DNA from: CAWEQW01 sp963811365
GTDB lineage: Bacteria; Actinomycetota; Actinomycetes; Propionibacteriales; Nocardioidaceae
Assembly: GCA_963811365.1 (NCBI GenBank)
Contig: CAWEQW010000002.1
Coordinates: 186,001-250,000, forward strand
DNA length: 64,000 bases
Direction: 5' to 3'
The notes below the pieces were generated by a model, which was not told where the DNA came from, ran no database searches, and saw only the letters and a program-made list of their open reading frames with translations. A program made the translations under genes and the position numbers. Shown one piece after another: positions 17,498 to 25,349 of this stretch. Position 1 is the stretch's first letter, and each line of letters begins with the position of its first letter.

Positions 17498-17577
17498 CAC
17501 CATGGGATGCAGATGGACCTCCACTTCCCACGAGGTGTACGTCGTGGGAAGTGGAGGTCGGCCTGCATACCATGGTG
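17498..17577. terminator. Long 80-bp hairpin between convergent genes
   Basis: The core is a perfect 18-bp inverted repeat (GACCTCCACTTCCCACGA at 17516-17533 and its complement at 17542-17559) around an 8-base loop. Imperfect outer arms (CACCATGG, one mismatch, ATGCAG) extend it to 80 bp. The location between the 3' ends of convergent genes suits a bidirectional terminator, but the arms are much longer than usual and a mobile miniature repeat is possible. Confidence 0.65.
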
Positions 17578-17607
17578 AACCTCCCGCAGCCCCGACGGCG
17601 GCTCGGG

Positions 17608-19827
17608 TCAGCGATCGTCGCGCGCCGTGACCAGCAGCGAGAGCCCCTCGAAGGCCTGCATCGTGACGCTGAAGCTGTGCAGGTCGTCGACCTCGGCGAC
17701 GTGCCGGTCGCTGAACATGTCGGTGACCGCGGAGCCCGGCTCGAGGGAGGCGGAGTTCACGGTGCCGGTGATCGGCTCGTCGGCGAAGTTCAGGATCGTC
17801 ACCTGCAGCCGCGGCGAGGCGTCCAGCCGGTGCACCATCACGAGCATGCTGCGGTGCGACACCGCGGGCACGTCGATCTGCTCCGACGTCGCGATCCCGT
17901 AGGCGTCGCGCACCTCGAGGATCCGGCGCAGCCGTGAGGCGAACGAGGTCGGGTCGGCGAGCTGGCCGGGCAGGTCGCCGTACAGGCTGGTGCCCTTCGG
18001 CATTCCCGACCCGGACCGCGTCGCCTCCGGGTCGTAGCCCATCAGGTCGTACGCCGAGCGGTGCAGCCAGCGGGTGTCTCCGGTCGCCAGCAGCGGCTCG
18101 ATGGCGGTGCGCGGCAAGGTGAGCATCCCGCACAGGTCCCACCCCGACAGCGCGAAGACGCCCGGCTGCAGCGCGTTGAACATCGCCAGCAGCAGGTGCG
18201 CCTTCCGCACCAGCTCGACCCGCTCGTCGTCCAGGTCGTCGAGCGCGCGCACCCCCAGCGACGCGGCGATCACCGACGCCGTGGTCGAGGCGATGCCGTT
18301 GGTCGTGAAGATCGAGTTGTACGGCGCCGACTCGCCGGTCAGCGCGTCGATGAGGTCCTGCCGCACCGCGTGGGCCAGCCGACCACCGGTGATCTCCTCG
18401 CCGCGGAAGCTGTACTCGTCGTCCTTGTGCAGCGTGGCGAAGTGCACCAGCTCGTAGGTGAGCTCGTCGTGGTTCTGCAGGGCGTGCACCAGCGACTTCG
18501 GCGACACGCCCAGCTCGAGGGAGAGGTTGAGCGTCAGCCTCAGGAACTCCGTGTCGCCGGTCGCCAGCGCGTGGTGGTAGGCGGGCCGGTTCACGAAGTC
18601 GTACGACAGGTCGGCGCCCGCCTCGCCGGTCGCGCGGATGTCGTCGATGGTGAGGTTCAGCTCCTGGAAGGTGAAGCCGCCGACCTTGCGCACCATGCTC
18701 GCGATCAGGTGGTTCGCGGCCTCCGAGAGCGGGTGTCCCTCCGACCAGGCCGGCAGGCCGTCGGTGCTCTTCTCGACCCCGAGGAAGCCGTTGGCGTCAA
18801 GCCGCAGCGCGCCGGTGCCGAGGTCGCCGACGGAGTGCAGCGCGTCGCCGATCACCAGACGCATCCCCGCGAACGTCGGGTCGAGCCAGTTGATCGAGGG
18901 CTGGCCCTGCTTGAAGTAGTGCAGGTAGACCCATCGGCGTGCGACGTCGTCGGGGCCCACCACCGGAGCCGTCACGCTCCAGTTGGTGTCCTTGACGCCG
19001 GGGTGGTGGAAGATCACCCGCTGGAGCTCGCCGATGATGTAGCCGGCCTCCGCGAGCCGTCGCTCGGTGTCCGCGTCGAGGTTCACCGAGTCGCGACCGG
19101 GCGGCACGTCGGGCAGGATGTCCCAGTCCTCCTCCGGGATCTGGACCATGTGGTAGATCCCGGGGTAGTCGCCGACGTTCATCTCGGCGAGCCGGAAGTC
19201 CGCGCCCTTGCCGGTGTGCCCGGGGACGATGTCGTCGATGATCGTGCCGTCGTGCTCCGAGGCCACCTGGCACATGTCCCGGAAGTCGTCCTCGGAGCCG
19301 AAGGACGGGTCGATGTGCGTGCTGATCCGGTCGAAGTGCCCGTCGACGCTGGGCGTGGGCTCCCAGCCGCGCAGGCCGCCGGCCCGCTTCACCGGGCCGG
19401 TGTGCACCGCGCGGATGCCGATGCGCTGGAAGACCTGCCACAGGTCGGGGTCGGCCAGCGTGGACAGGAACGACGAGCCGGGGCGGGTGATCATCGAGAT
19501 CGGGTAGGCGGTGAACCACACCGGCGCCTTGGCGATCGCCTCGTCGGCGTTCGGCCGGGCGAAGGGGTTCTGCCACATGCTGCCCTGTCCGGAGAACTGG
19601 CTGGCGATGGTGTTCGCGTCCTGCAGCATCGACTCGCGCTGCAGCCAGGCGACGTAGAACGGGTTCGTCCCGACAGGCTCACCGGTCTTGTCGACGGACT
19701 GGCGCGAACCGCCCACCGGGCGGAGCCTGGCGCGCGGGCGCAGCATCCGGGGGCGCGCCGGGTAGAACTGCTCGGAGTAGGTGATCTCCGACGGCTCGTG
19801 CTCGGCTGCAGCCTGCTCGTCGCTCAC
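17608..19827 (-). CDS. GH13-family alpha-glucan/trehalose enzyme (trehalose-synthase-like)
   Basis: 739-residue alpha-amylase-superfamily protein. The TIM-barrel catalytic residues can be placed: nucleophile Asp in GALRLDANGFLGVE, acid/base Glu in FTFQELNLTI, and the transition-state Asp in LQNHDELTYEL. A C-terminal beta domain (VTILNFADEPITGTVN onward) completes the fold. The N-terminal 90 residues, with GGSRQSVDKTGEPVGTNPFYVAWLQRESM, precede the barrel. The length and lack of a signal peptide suit a cytoplasmic enzyme acting on maltose, trehalose or small glucans. The GTG at 19827 is chosen because GGAGGACCA precedes it. The exact reaction (isomerase, hydrolase or transferase) cannot be decided. 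Confidence 0.82.
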   Translation of the reverse strand: MSDEQAAAEHEPSEITYSEQFYPARPRMLRPRARLRPVGGSRQSVDKTGEPVGTNPFYVAWLQRESMLQDANTIASQFSGQGSMWQNPFARPNADEAIAKAPVWFTAYPISMITRPGSSFLSTLADPDLWQVFQRIGIRAVHTGPVKRAGGLRGWEPTPSVDGHFDRISTHIDPSFGSEDDFRDMCQVASEHDGTIIDDIVPGHTGKGADFRLAEMNVGDYPGIYHMVQIPEEDWDILPDVPPGRDSVNLDADTERRLAEAGYIIGELQRVIFHHPGVKDTNWSVTAPVVGPDDVARRWVYLHYFKQGQPSINWLDPTFAGMRLVIGDALHSVGDLGTGALRLDANGFLGVEKSTDGLPAWSEGHPLSEAANHLIASMVRKVGGFTFQELNLTIDDIRATGEAGADLSYDFVNRPAYHHALATGDTEFLRLTLNLSLELGVSPKSLVHALQNHDELTYELVHFATLHKDDEYSFRGEEITGGRLAHAVRQDLIDALTGESAPYNSIFTTNGIASTTASVIAASLGVRALDDLDDERVELVRKAHLLLAMFNALQPGVFALSGWDLCGMLTLPRTAIEPLLATGDTRWLHRSAYDLMGYDPEATRSGSGMPKGTSLYGDLPGQLADPTSFASRLRRILEVRDAYGIATSEQIDVPAVSHRSMLVMVHRLDASPRLQVTILNFADEPITGTVNSASLEPGSAVTDMFSDRHVAEVDDLHSFSVTMQAFEGLSLLVTARDDR

Positions 19828-19992
19828 TGGTCCTCCGCATCGTGGTGACGTCCGTGGTCGCCGCACCTCCTACCCACAATGCGGTGCGGCATGTCGCGCC
19901 GCCGGCGTCCGGTCTGGCCCCATCGGGGCATGGACGCGCCGTGCCCGCGGCGGGAGGGTGGCGGGAGAAGTCACCGACCGGGGGGAGAGACC

Positions 19993-21678
19993 ATGACCAC
20001 GACCCAGCACGCCGCCCACCAGCCGCCTCGCGCCGCGGAGCCGCCGCTGCCCCGGCCGCTGGTCCTCGTGCGTGGCTTCGGGGGCGTCGACGTCGGCACC
20101 GAGCAGCGCAACGTCTACCAGGGCTTCAACGACGGGACCGTCTACCCGAAGAAGCGCGGCGAGAACTTCCTGTACGAGGGGTTCGTGCTGCGGGCGCTGA
20201 AGTCCCGTCGCTACCGCTACAGCGACGCCACCAACGTCATCGGCTACTACGCGAGCGCGGCGCCGGCGCTGCCCGAGCCGGAGCTGCACGGCTGGCCGGC
20301 CGCAGACACCGAGGGCACGGTGGCGCTGGACCCGGGCGCGGCCGAGGCCGTGCTGCGCGACGCCGCGCCGGGCACGATCTGGATCTACCGGTTCTACGAC
20401 CTGACGCCGCGCTCGCTCGACACGTACGGCGCCGGGCTCGCCCGGCTGATCCACCTCATCGAGCACGCCCTGGTACGTCAGGGCCGGGAGTTCACCGGCG
20501 TCGACGTGGTCGCGCACAGCATGGGCGGGCTCGTCGTGCGCGAGGCGCTGCGGCAGCTGCACGAGGACCCGAAGGAGCCGGACTCGGCACGCCGGCTGGT
20601 GCACAAGATCGTCACCCTCGGGACCCCGCACCGCGGGATCGCCTTCCAGTGGCTGCCGAAGTGGCTGCTGGCCGCGCTGCCCGGGGCGAACAAGGCCTCA
20701 GCGGAGCTCGCCGCGTTCGACCCTGACCGGACCGACTTCCTCCAGGTCGGCACCTGGTTCGACCTCGACCGGATCCTCACCGTGGTCGGGACCAACCATG
20801 CGGCGTACACCGCGGCCGCGTCGGCGGCCAACCAGCTCGCCGCCATCGTCGACTCGGGACCGCTGGCGGCGAACCGGAGCGACGGGCTGGTGCAGCAGGC
20901 CGCAGCCCAGCTGCCGGGGGCTCCGCGGACCTTCATCCACAAGTGCCACGGCGGTGCGGACTCGCTGGTCACCTCGCGGGAGAGCTACGAGATCGCGATG
21001 CGGTTCTTCCACGGCAGCCACCGGGTGCACCTCTGGCTGGACGGCGCGAACGTGACCGGGGGCCTCGACATGTGGGGGAGGTCGGAGATCTATCTCGGTG
21101 TCTCGGTCAAGCCCCGGATGGTGGACTTCTCGCTGTTCCAGCAGAGTCCCGAGGCCGAGAACTGCTACGGGCCGTTCGCGAAGCACGACCTCAGCGACGA
21201 GCTGCCGGACCTGCGCACCGAGCTCGAGAAGCCGCTGTCGGCGCACGGCGACAGGACCACCGGCTGGGCCGGGCCGGACCGGCTGATCTGGGAGGGCTGG
21301 TTCGACAAGTGGGCGACGCTCGACCCGAGCAACCCCGACCTGGTGTTCCGGCTGCGGATCTACGTCGGTGAGCGGGACGCGTTCGGGCGGGGCCACTCCG
21401 ACGACTACATCTTCCTCAAGGACTACTACGTCCAGGTGATCCCCGGGGACCCGATGCAGCTCCTGCTGCACACCGGCCAGGACTACCTGACAGAGAAGTC
21501 CTCGCTGGGCAAGGACGAGCTCGTCGCCCTGGCGCACCGCAACACCGAGGAGCTCGGCGGAGCCGGCCCCTCGCCGGTCGTGCAGGCCGCCACCCGGAAC
21601 GCCGACGGCGACTGGACCTTCCCGGTCTCCGGGACCCAGTTCACCGCGACGCTCCGGGTGCGGGTCTCCCCGGCGTGA
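19993..21678 (+). CDS. Alpha/beta-hydrolase with large C-terminal domain
   Basis: 561-residue cytoplasmic hydrolase. The first half is a lipase-like alpha/beta fold: PLVLVRGFGGVDVGT near the N-terminus (oxyanion region), then the nucleophile elbow VAHSMGGLVV with Ser176, and KIVTLGTPHRGIAF as in GPI-inositol-deacylase/PGAP1-like lipases. The second half (from about residue 350) is beta-rich with repeated aromatic motifs (VHLWLDGANV, DYIFLKDYYVQVIPGDP) that I do not recognise; it may be a substrate-recognition or assembly module. A GGGGAGAG ribosome site precedes the ATG. It diverges from the GH13 gene. The ester substrate is unknown. Confidence 0.82.
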   Translation: MTTTQHAAHQPPRAAEPPLPRPLVLVRGFGGVDVGTEQRNVYQGFNDGTVYPKKRGENFLYEGFVLRALKSRRYRYSDATNVIGYYASAAPALPEPELHGWPAADTEGTVALDPGAAEAVLRDAAPGTIWIYRFYDLTPRSLDTYGAGLARLIHLIEHALVRQGREFTGVDVVAHSMGGLVVREALRQLHEDPKEPDSARRLVHKIVTLGTPHRGIAFQWLPKWLLAALPGANKASAELAAFDPDRTDFLQVGTWFDLDRILTVVGTNHAAYTAAASAANQLAAIVDSGPLAANRSDGLVQQAAAQLPGAPRTFIHKCHGGADSLVTSRESYEIAMRFFHGSHRVHLWLDGANVTGGLDMWGRSEIYLGVSVKPRMVDFSLFQQSPEAENCYGPFAKHDLSDELPDLRTELEKPLSAHGDRTTGWAGPDRLIWEGWFDKWATLDPSNPDLVFRLRIYVGERDAFGRGHSDDYIFLKDYYVQVIPGDPMQLLLHTGQDYLTEKSSLGKDELVALAHRNTEELGGAGPSPVVQAATRNADGDWTFPVSGTQFTATLRVRVSPA

Positions 21679-21695
21679 TCACGGCCCGAGCGGCG

Positions 21696-22331
21696 TCAGC
21701 GGTGCGCCGCAGCCAGGGCCTCCTGCAGCCCGTCGACGTCCAGCCGCGGCCCGTAGCCGGGGGTGCCCGGCTCGATGCGCCAGCTCTCCGCGAGCCGTCC
21801 GGAGTCGACGACGTCGAAGCCGAGCTCGTCGATCAGCTTGGTGACGGTCTCCTTCGCCCCCGCGTCGTCGCCGGCGACCGCCAGCGCGCGCCGGTCCGGG
21901 CTGCCGGCGGGCCGGGCGTGCTCGACCAGGTCCGCGGCCCTGATGTGGTTGAACGCCTTCACGACGTACGAGCCGCCGAGGTGGCCCTGCAGCAGCGAGG
22001 AGGAGGTGGTGATGTGCTCGTCCAGCGCGGCGATCCGGCCGTCGCGCTCGGGGTAGTAGTTGTTGGTGTCGATCACGACCTTGCCGTCCAGGGGTGCGAC
22101 CGGGACACCGCGGTAGGCCTTGAGCGGCACGGTCACCACGACGAGGTCGCCGCGCGCGGCGGCCTCCTCGGCGGTGTCGGCCTCGGCGTGCGGGCCGAGC
22201 CCGTCCACCACCTCGGCCAGCGTCTCCGGCCCCCGTGAGTTGCTCAGCACGACGTCGTACCCGTGGTCGATCGCGAGCCGCGCGACGGCCTGTCCGATGT
22301 TGCCTGCTCCGATGAGTCCGATTGTCGTCAT
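21696..22331 (-). CDS. NADP/F420-type oxidoreductase, coenzyme-binding family
   Basis: 211-residue Rossmann protein of the NADPH-dependent F420 reductase type. The dinucleotide motif GLIGAGNIGQAVARLA starts at residue 5, and VVLSNSRGPETLAEVV carries the Ser/Arg pattern that selects NADP(H). VVIDTNNYYPERDG and KAFNHIRAADL match the conserved central region of this family. The reductase would shuttle hydride between NADPH and F420 or a similar deazaflavin; without F420-biosynthesis genes nearby this is only a family-level inference. The 12-base palindrome GGGTTCGAACCC lies immediately upstream of the start (22334-22345) and may be a regulator site. Confidence 0.85.
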   Translation of the reverse strand: MTTIGLIGAGNIGQAVARLAIDHGYDVVLSNSRGPETLAEVVDGLGPHAEADTAEEAAARGDLVVVTVPLKAYRGVPVAPLDGKVVIDTNNYYPERDGRIAALDEHITTSSSLLQGHLGGSYVVKAFNHIRAADLVEHARPAGSPDRRALAVAGDDAGAKETVTKLIDELGFDVVDSGRLAESWRIEPGTPGYGPRLDVDGLQEALAAAHR

Positions 22332-22383
22332 ACGGGTTCGAACCCCTCCAGGGCCGGGATTGTTCCGGCACGATCGGGTCCGT

Positions 22384-22409
22384 TGAACCGGAGGGCCACC
22401 CGAACCGTG
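22384..22409 (+). promoter_or_regulatory. Candidate ECF-sigma promoter upstream of the sigma-factor operon
   Basis: TGAACC, 16 bases, then CGTG resembles the GAACC/CGTC pattern used by many ECF sigma factors. It lies 35 bases before the ATG at 22444, the first gene of the operon that includes an ECF sigma factor, so autoregulation is plausible. Confidence 0.4.
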
Positions 22410-22443
22410 GAGGAGGGCGAGGGTCGAGGAAGGGAGGAGCCGG

Positions 22444-22851
22444 ATGACGATGCGGCTGCTGGCTGCGGCCGGCGTCCTGGTGTCCGCGCTGGTGCACCTC
22501 AAGCTGTGGTTCGACGGCTTCCGGGACATCCACGTGATCGGGCCCGCGTTCATGGTGAACGCGGTGGCCGGCCTGGTGATCGCCGTGCTGCTGCTGGGCT
22601 GGCGGCACTGGGTACCGGCGCTCCTTGCGCTCGGCTTCGGCGTCTGCACGCTCGGCGCCTACCTGGTCTCCGCGACGGTGGGGCTCTTCGGCGTGCACGA
22701 GGTCTGGACCGGCACGTGGGTGCTCGCGGCGGCGATCTCGGAGGTCGTCGCGATCGTCGCTGCGGCGGTCCTGCTGCTTCGCGACAACCCGCTGCGTCCC
22801 CGCGACCGCGCCGGGGACCGCGCCGTCCCGCCGCGGGTGCGGCTCCGGTAG
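22444..22851 (+). CDS. Four-helix membrane protein, unknown function
   Basis: 135 residues with four hydrophobic segments (LLAAAGVLVSALVHLKLWF, GPAFMVNAVAGLVIAVLLLG, ALLALGFGVCTLGAYLVSATVG, VLAAAISEVVAIVAAAVLLL) and a basic Arg/Pro-rich C-terminal tail that should be cytoplasmic. I recognise no named family. Strong GGGAGGAG ribosome site. It is the first plus-strand gene before the sigma factor, 26 bases from it, and could be part of the sigma regulon. Confidence 0.72.
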   Translation: MTMRLLAAAGVLVSALVHLKLWFDGFRDIHVIGPAFMVNAVAGLVIAVLLLGWRHWVPALLALGFGVCTLGAYLVSATVGLFGVHEVWTGTWVLAAAISEVVAIVAAAVLLLRDNPLRPRDRAGDRAVPPRVRLR

Positions 22852-22877
22852 CCCGGCGGCCCGGCGGAGGAGGTCCA

Positions 22878-23390
22878 GTGAGCGACGAGCAGGCCCAGCT
22901 GATGCAGCGGCTGTACGACGAGCACGCCGCCGCGCTGTGGGCCTTCTGCCTCAGGCTGACCGGACGCGACCGGGCCCGCGCCGACGACGTCGTGCAGGAG
23001 ACCCTGCTCCGGGCGTGGCGGAGCCGGTCGGTCCTCGAGCAGGGGGAGGGCTCGCTCCGCGCCTGGCTCTACACCGTCGCTCGGCACCTCGTCATCGACG
23101 AGTGGCGCACCCAGCGCTCACAGCGCGAGGTCACGGTCGGGGAGGTTCCGGAGCCCGGGAACGACGTGGACGGCACCGACCAGCTCCTGCAGTCGTGGTT
23201 GGTCGAGGAGGCCCTGACCAGGCTGTCGTCGCAGCACCGTGCCGTCCTGCTGCTGTGCTTCTACCGTGGGCACTCCGTGGCGGACGCGGCCAGGCTCCTC
23301 GGGATCCCGCCCGGCACCGTGAAGTCCCGGACGCACTACGCGCTGCGCGCGCTGCGACTGGCCCTCGACGAGCTGGGGGTGGGTGGATGA
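22878..23390 (+). CDS. ECF-family RNA polymerase sigma factor
   Basis: 170-residue extracytoplasmic-function sigma factor. Region 2 is at about residues 10-75 (MQRLYDEHAAALWAFCLRLTG, DDVVQETLLRAWRS, WLYTVARHLVIDEWR) and binds the -10 element. Region 4 is at about residues 110-160, with LSSQHRAVLLLCFYRGHSVADAA and the helix-turn-helix LGIPPGTVKSRTHYALRALR for the -35. The GTG start has AGGAGG just upstream. The stop overlaps the anti-sigma start (ATGA), which fixes them as a coupled pair. The N-terminus and downstream zinc-binding partner are like the SigL/SigK-type group, but the regulon is not known. Confidence 0.95.
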   Translation: MSDEQAQLMQRLYDEHAAALWAFCLRLTGRDRARADDVVQETLLRAWRSRSVLEQGEGSLRAWLYTVARHLVIDEWRTQRSQREVTVGEVPEPGNDVDGTDQLLQSWLVEEALTRLSSQHRAVLLLCFYRGHSVADAARLLGIPPGTVKSRTHYALRALRLALDELGVGG

Positions 23391-24070
23391 CGTGCCGGCT
23401 CGCCCACGACGAGGCGGCCTACCTGCTCGGGGCCCTCGACCCCCCGGAGCGGCTGGCCTTCGAGGAGCACCTGCCCGGCTGCCCGGCCTGCTCGGCCGCG
23501 GTCCGAGAGCTGGCCGGGCTGCCGGGCCTGCTGTCCCGGGTCGACGCCGAGGTGCTGCAGAGCCCGGTCGCGCCCGAGCCGCTGCCGGAGACCACGCTGC
23601 CCGCGCTGGTGCGCTCGGTCCGGCGCACCCGGCGACGCCGGACCGGGCTGGCGGTCGCGCTGGCCGCGGCGGCCGTCGCCGCCGTCGCCGGGACCGTCGC
23701 GGTGACCGGGCTGCCCGGAGGCGCCGACGTCGTCCCGGTGCCGGCTGCGGCCCCGGCGGCGCACGGCCGCCGGTTGAGCCCGGTGGCGAGCGTCGACATG
23801 GAGGCCACGGTGGCCCTTCGACCGGTGGCCTGGGGCACCCGCCTCGACCTGCGCTGCAGCTACCCCGAGGGCACCGGCTACCGGAGCCCCTCGGCGTACC
23901 GGCTGGTGGTGCGGACCCGCGACGGCCGCACCGAGCAGGTGGCCTCGTGGCGGTCGGTGCCCGGGAGGTCGATGCGGCTGAGCGCGGCCACGGCGGCGAG
24001 ACGGGGTGAGATCACGGCGGTGGAGGTGCGCACCGACGACGGTCGGCCGGTGCTGCGGCTGGACGGCTGA
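23387..24070 (+). CDS. Zinc-binding anti-sigma factor (ZAS/zf-HC2 domain)
   Basis: 227-residue membrane anti-sigma factor. The N-terminal ZAS domain has the His-x3-Cys-x2-Cys motif in EEHLPGCPACSAAV, preceded by LAHDEAAYLLGALDPPERLAF, the usual sigma-binding helices. A transmembrane helix follows at about residues 85-107 (TGLAVALAAAAVAAVAGTVAV). The remaining 120 residues would be extracytoplasmic and form a beta-rich sensor with MEATVALRPVAWGTRLDLRC and RSPSAYRLVVRTRDG. The gene is translationally coupled to the sigma factor. The likely role is to hold the sigma factor at the membrane until an envelope signal releases it. Confidence 0.93.
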   Translation: MTCRLAHDEAAYLLGALDPPERLAFEEHLPGCPACSAAVRELAGLPGLLSRVDAEVLQSPVAPEPLPETTLPALVRSVRRTRRRRTGLAVALAAAAVAAVAGTVAVTGLPGGADVVPVPAAAPAAHGRRLSPVASVDMEATVALRPVAWGTRLDLRCSYPEGTGYRSPSAYRLVVRTRDGRTEQVASWRSVPGRSMRLSAATAARRGEITAVEVRTDDGRPVLRLDG

Positions 24071-24108
24071 ACCGGGGGAATCGTCACCCTTCGCTCAGGA
24101 TCGGGCCG

Positions 24109-24114
24109 TAGCCT
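24109..24114 (+). promoter_or_regulatory. Candidate -10 element (TAGCCT) before lipoprotein gene
   Basis: TAGCCT lies nine bases before the GTG at 24123, giving a two-base leader. It may allow the two lipoproteins to be transcribed separately from the sigma/anti-sigma pair. Confidence 0.35.
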
Positions 24115-24122
24115 GGCTCACC

Positions 24123-25349
24123 GTGCGGAGACTCACGACGGGGATCACGTACGCATGTGCCGTCGGGCTGTCCCTGCTCGGCGGCTGCAGCGCGTCGGGC
24201 ACCAGCCCGGATGCGAGCGGCGCGGCGCAGCCGGCGGGCTCCCCGTCACCGGCCGCGGCGTCGTCGGTGTCCACCAGTCCCGCCCCGAGCCCGACGCCGT
24301 ACGTCGCCCCGCCGTTCCGCGACCCGCTGCCGGGCATGCCGCCCGTCCTGCACAACGACGTGTACGCCGCGACCCGGGCCGGGATGCTCGCACCTGCCGT
24401 CGCCGGCGACCCGTCGTACGTCTACGTGCCCGACTCGCGGGGGTCGACGGTCACGGTGATCTCACAGCGGACCCGTCGAGTCGTCCGGGTGATCCGGACC
24501 GGCCTGCTGTCCCAGCACGTCACGCCCTCCTACGACCTGCGCCGGCTGTACACCGACTCCAGCGCCGCCGACGAGCTCGTGCAGATCGACCCGCGCACGG
24601 CCCGCAAGGTCCGCACGATCACCATGCCGCGGCCCTACAACCTCTACTTCACCCCGGACGGCAAGCAGGCAGTCGTGATGGTCGAGCAGCACAACGTGAT
24701 CCGCTTCGCCGACCCGACGACGTTCCGGAGGATCATCGACGTGAGCCGGCCAGGGTGCAGCGGCCCCAACCACGCCGACTTCTCCGGCAACGGCCGGTTC
24801 ATGGTGGTCACCTGCGAGTTCTCCGGGGCGCTGCTGAAGATCGGCACGCTGTCGCACCGGGTGCTCGATGTCCTGCACCTCGGGCCGAACAGCATGCCGC
24901 AGGACGTCCGCATCTCGCCGGACGGCCGGACGTTCTACGTGGCGGACATGGGGATCGACGTGGTCCGCCGCATCGATGCAGCCACGTTCCGTCAGGTCGG
25001 CCAGATCCGCATGCCCGCCGACCCGCACGGGATCTACCCCAGCCGCAACGGCCGGGTGATGTACGTCTCCGACCGCAGCGCCGGTGCGGTGAGCGTGGTG
25101 TCGTTCGCCACGAACCGGATCATCGGCACCTGGCGGATCCCCGGCGGCGGCAGCCCCGACATGGGCGGGGTCTCGGCGGACGGCAGGACGCTCTGGCTCT
25201 CCGGGCGGTTCGACGGGGTGGTCTACGCCTTCGACACGCGCAGGGGCCGGCTGGTCGCGAAGATCCCGGTCGGAGTCAGCCCGCACGGAGCCGCGGTCTG
25301 GCCGCAGCCTGGACGCTACTCGCTCGGACACACCGGGAACATGCGGTGA
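24123..25349 (+). CDS. YVTN-type beta-propeller lipoprotein
   Basis: 408 residues. A lipoprotein signal ends in LSLLGGC, so Cys22 should be lipidated and the protein displayed on the outer face of the membrane. A Ser/Pro-rich linker is followed by seven-bladed beta-propeller repeats with the YVTN-like pattern: SYVYVPDSRGSTVTVIS, TVISPDGKQ-type turns, PQDVRISPDGRTFYVADMG, HGIYPSRNGRVMYVSD. The blades often bind sugars, metals or proteins. The start is a GTG. Its stop overlaps the next gene by a GTGA. Location after the sigma/anti-sigma pair suggests it is an output or sensor partner of that system. Confidence 0.88.
   Translation: MRRLTTGITYACAVGLSLLGGCSASGTSPDASGAAQPAGSPSPAAASSVSTSPAPSPTPYVAPPFRDPLPGMPPVLHNDVYAATRAGMLAPAVAGDPSYVYVPDSRGSTVTVISQRTRRVVRVIRTGLLSQHVTPSYDLRRLYTDSSAADELVQIDPRTARKVRTITMPRPYNLYFTPDGKQAVVMVEQHNVIRFADPTTFRRIIDVSRPGCSGPNHADFSGNGRFMVVTCEFSGALLKIGTLSHRVLDVLHLGPNSMPQDVRISPDGRTFYVADMGIDVVRRIDAATFRQVGQIRMPADPHGIYPSRNGRVMYVSDRSAGAVSVVSFATNRIIGTWRIPGGGSPDMGGVSADGRTLWLSGRFDGVVYAFDTRRGRLVAKIPVGVSPHGAAVWPQPGRYSLGHTGNMR

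Noticed and set aside
17498..17577. An attC-type integron recombination site.
   Set aside because: No integrase or gene cassette is near, and the conserved core sites of attC are not evident.
22331..22350. A tRNA T-arm-like sequence (GGTTCGAACCC) on the minus strand.
   Set aside because: No acceptor, anticodon or D-arm pairs can be placed around it, and the sequence is a self-complementary palindrome next to a start codon.
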